Assembly: GCA_937934775.1 (NCBI GenBank)
Contig: CALGYL010000350.1
Location: forward strand, 1-7,783
From: an uncultured Clostridia bacterium
Lineage (GTDB): Bacteria > Bacillota > Clostridia > Christensenellales > Aristaeellaceae
Direction: 5' to 3'
Length of the DNA stretch: 7,783 bases
Shown here piece after piece: positions 5,739-7,783 of the stretch (within the stretch, counting starts at the first letter, position 1; every line of letters begins with the position of its first letter). The translations under genes were made by a program, and so were the position numbers. The notes under the pieces are model-generated. The model saw only the letters and a list, made by a program, of their open reading frames with translations. It was not told where the DNA came from and did not search any database.

Positions 5739-7783
5739 ATGAGTACGCAACCGAAAGCCGTCGGATCGGGCGAAGATTTCGTGCTTCAGCGGCTGGGAGA
5801 AGAGGACGTCTACGCGGCCCTTGAGACGAGCAGCGCCGGCATCAGCCGAGAAGAGGCATTCAGCCGCCTCGAGAAGTACGGCCACAACACGCTGGAGGAG
5901 AAAAAGGGCAAGCCGCTGATCGTGAAATTCCTGTCCAACTTCACACACCTGATGGCCATCCTTCTTTGGGTGGGCGCCATCGTCGGCTTCGTGGCGCAAA
6001 TGCCACAACTGGGCGTTGCGATCATCCTGGTCAACATCATCAACGGCTGCTTCAGCTTCTTTCAGGAATTCCGGGCCGAAAAGGCGACGGAGGCCCTGAA
6101 AAAAATGCTGCCTGCCTACGCCCGCGTGATCCGCAGCGGCGAGGAAGCCCGCGTACTGGCCGAAGAACTGGTGCCCGGCGACGTGCTGCTTCTGGCGGAG
6201 GGCGACCGCATCTCCGCGGACTGCCGCCTGATTGAGGACAACGACCTCAAGGTCAATCAGTCCACGCTCACAGGCGAATCCAACCCCGTCCACAAGGCCC
6301 GCGATCAGGTGCTTCGGGAGGATCTGACCCGCGCCGAAATGCCCAACCTGGTGTTTGCGGGCACGAGCGTTTCCGCCGGCACCGGCCGGGCCGTGGTCTA
6401 CTCCACCGGCATGAATACCGAATTCGGCAAGATCGCCGGGCTCACCCAGTCGCTGACCGAAGCGCAAAGCCCGCTGCAGAAGGAAATGAACAACATCACC
6501 CGCATCGTGTCGGTGATGGCGGTGTCCATCGGCGTGGTGCTGTTCGTCCTGGCCATATCGCTGGCCAGCGCGGACCTGGCGGAGAGCTTTATCTTCGCGC
6601 TGGGCATGATCGTGGCCTTCGTGCCCGAGGGCCTGCTGCCCACGGTGACGCTGTCCCTGGCGATGGGCGTTCAGCGTATGGCCAAGCGCGGCGCGCTGAT
6701 TAAAAAACTTTCCTCCGTGGAGACGCTGGGCTGCACCACCGTCATCTGCACCGACAAGACCGGCACCCTGACCCAGAACGAGATGACCGTCAGCGACCTG
6801 TGGCTGCCCGGACGGAAGCTTTCCGTCACCGGCGTCGGCTACGCGCCCGACGGCCAGATCCTGGAAAACGGCAAGGACACCGCCCTCGATTCCGAGATCC
6901 GCAGGGTTCTGTCCGCGGCGGCGCTGTGCACCGACGCCAGACTGGTGCCGCCGGGCGAGGATTCGGCCCGCTACACTGTTCTGGGCGACCCCACCGAGGC
7001 ATCGCTTTTGGTGGTGGCGCAAAAGGGCGGCATCGACCTTGAAAAGGAGCGCATGACGCTGCCACGCCTCCGGGAGCTTCCCTTTGACTCCGGCCGCAAG
7101 CGCATGTCCACCATCCATCAGGAGAACGGCCGGCAGGTCGCCTTCATCAAGGGCGCGCCCCGCGAGGTGTTGGATCTTTGCACCCGCCTGCGCGTGAACG
7201 GGCAGGACCAGCCGATGGACCAGGAGACCACCAAGGACATCATGGAAGTCAATGACCAGTACGCCTCCAAGGGGCTGCGCGTTCTGGCCGTGGCCGAGCG
7301 CAAGCTGGACGCAGGCAAGATGTCTGTGAGCCTGTCCGGCTACACACCCGAACTGATTGAGGCCGACCTGACCTTTTTGGGCCTGGTGGCCATGGCCGAC
7401 CCGCCGCGGCCCGAGGTAGCCGACGCCGTCAAGCGCTGCCACCGCGCGGGCATCCGCATCATCATGATCACCGGCGACTACGGCCTGACCGCCGAGAGTA
7501 TCGCGCGGCGCATCGGCATTGTGGAGGGCGACAGGCCCCGCATCGTCACCGGCGTGGAGCTTTCCAAGATGAGCGAGCAGGCGCTTGAGGAAGCGCTGAA
7601 GGGCGAGGTCATCTTCGCCCGCGTCGCCCCCGAGCAGAAGCTGCAGGTGGTCAGCGCGCTGCAGGCGCTGGGCCATGTGGTCGCGGTCACCGGCGACGGC
7701 GTGAACGACTCGCCCGCGCTCAAGAAGGCCGACATCGGCGTGGCGATGGGCATCTCCGGCACCGACGTAGCCAAGGAAGCTTC
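5739..7783 (+). CDS. P2-type cation-transporting ATPase, Na+/K+-ATPase-like (partial, C-terminus outside window)
   Basis: This P-type ATPase would move cations across the membrane through a phospho-aspartate cycle; 681 codons are visible, whereas the family usually has about 850-950. An N-terminal cation-ATPase domain (about 15-65) precedes TM1 (about 62-86) and TM2 (about 90-108, followed by FFQEFRAEKATEAL). Actuator motif TGES is at 178-181, TM3 about 253-276, and TM4 contains PEGLLPTVTLSLA from P296. The phosphorylation site is D339 in CTDKTGTLT, the nucleotide-domain KGAP is at 471-474, DPPR at 554-557, MITGD at 576-580 and the hinge TGDGVND at 651-657. PEGLL in TM4 and GCFSFFQE in TM2 resemble P2C (Na+/K+) pumps more than SERCA or PMR1, which have PEGLP. 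Ion choice depends on TM5, TM6 and others not in view, so Ca2+ or Na+ both remain possible. The frame is open to the window edge without defects. Confidence 0.93.
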   Translation, partial: MSTQPKAVGSGEDFVLQRLGEEDVYAALETSSAGISREEAFSRLEKYGHNTLEEKKGKPLIVKFLSNFTHLMAILLWVGAIVGFVAQMPQLGVAIILVNIINGCFSFFQEFRAEKATEALKKMLPAYARVIRSGEEARVLAEELVPGDVLLLAEGDRISADCRLIEDNDLKVNQSTLTGESNPVHKARDQVLREDLTRAEMPNLVFAGTSVSAGTGRAVVYSTGMNTEFGKIAGLTQSLTEAQSPLQKEMNNITRIVSVMAVSIGVVLFVLAISLASADLAESFIFALGMIVAFVPEGLLPTVTLSLAMGVQRMAKRGALIKKLSSVETLGCTTVICTDKTGTLTQNEMTVSDLWLPGRKLSVTGVGYAPDGQILENGKDTALDSEIRRVLSAAALCTDARLVPPGEDSARYTVLGDPTEASLLVVAQKGGIDLEKERMTLPRLRELPFDSGRKRMSTIHQENGRQVAFIKGAPREVLDLCTRLRVNGQDQPMDQETTKDIMEVNDQYASKGLRVLAVAERKLDAGKMSVSLSGYTPELIEADLTFLGLVAMADPPRPEVADAVKRCHRAGIRIIMITGDYGLTAESIARRIGIVEGDRPRIVTGVELSKMSEQALEEALKGEVIFARVAPEQKLQVVSALQALGHVVAVTGDGVNDSPALKKADIGVAMGISGTDVAKEA

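Noticed and set aside
5580..7676. A 698-codon open frame on the minus strand opposite the ATPase
   Set aside because: It is an antisense shadow of GC-rich codons. The product is a His/Gly/Gln/Ala-rich string with no motifs, while the + strand has an intact P-type ATPase with all catalytic motifs and a promoter.

Overview
The window is GC-rich (roughly 60% or more by eye) and gene-dense, with strong Shine-Dalgarno sites, sigma-A-like promoters and overlapping operon genes. The architecture of the histidine kinase (short HAMP-like linker, PAS, HisKA, HATPase), the order pst-phoU-response regulator-kinase and the style of the intergenic hairpins suggest a high-GC member of the Clostridia (Bacillota), possibly an uncultured gut lineage. 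This assignment is inference; no rRNA or marker gene is present.

Region 1 (1-3778) is the distal part of a phosphate (pho/pst) operon on the + strand: the last 14 codons of a probable pstA, then pstB, phoU, an OmpR/PhoB-type response regulator and a PhoR-type sensor kinase. Neighbouring genes are 1 bp apart or overlap (pstB/phoU by 1 bp, phoU/regulator by 4 bp), so they are almost certainly co-transcribed and translationally coupled. PstB powers phosphate import through PstCA. PhoU links transporter state to the kinase. The kinase/regulator pair would control the Pho regulon.

Region 2 (3779-4300, 522 bp without a credible gene) is packed with inverted repeats. Three copies of a GGGGCCGCCC palindrome occur. 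The outer two, together with an adjoining CCATCAACAAA tract, are inverted relative to each other and bound a segment of about 375 bp that resembles a REP/BIME or MITE-type element. Inside it are a nearly perfect 29-bp stem-loop, a minus-strand terminator-like hairpin and several smaller hairpins. The right boundary hairpin is followed by TTTTT and would work as a + strand terminator. A promoter for the next unit follows.

Region 3 (4301-5499) holds two adjacent genes for proteins of 182 and 184 residues that I do not recognise. They are clear paralogues of each other: an N-terminal block, an Ala/Gln/Glu/Arg-rich predicted coiled coil, a divergent linker and a shared C-terminal GVLYT...TA tail. 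This is the most novel-looking part of the window.

Region 4 (5500-7783) has a good sigma-A promoter (TTGCAA, 16 bp, TATAAT), a leader of about 120 nt with possible secondary structure, and the first 681 codons of a P-type ATPase that runs off the window. Its TM2, TM4, phosphorylation-site and hinge motifs look most like the P2C (Na+/K+-ATPase-like) group, but the ion specificity cannot be read because TM5-TM10 lie beyond the window.
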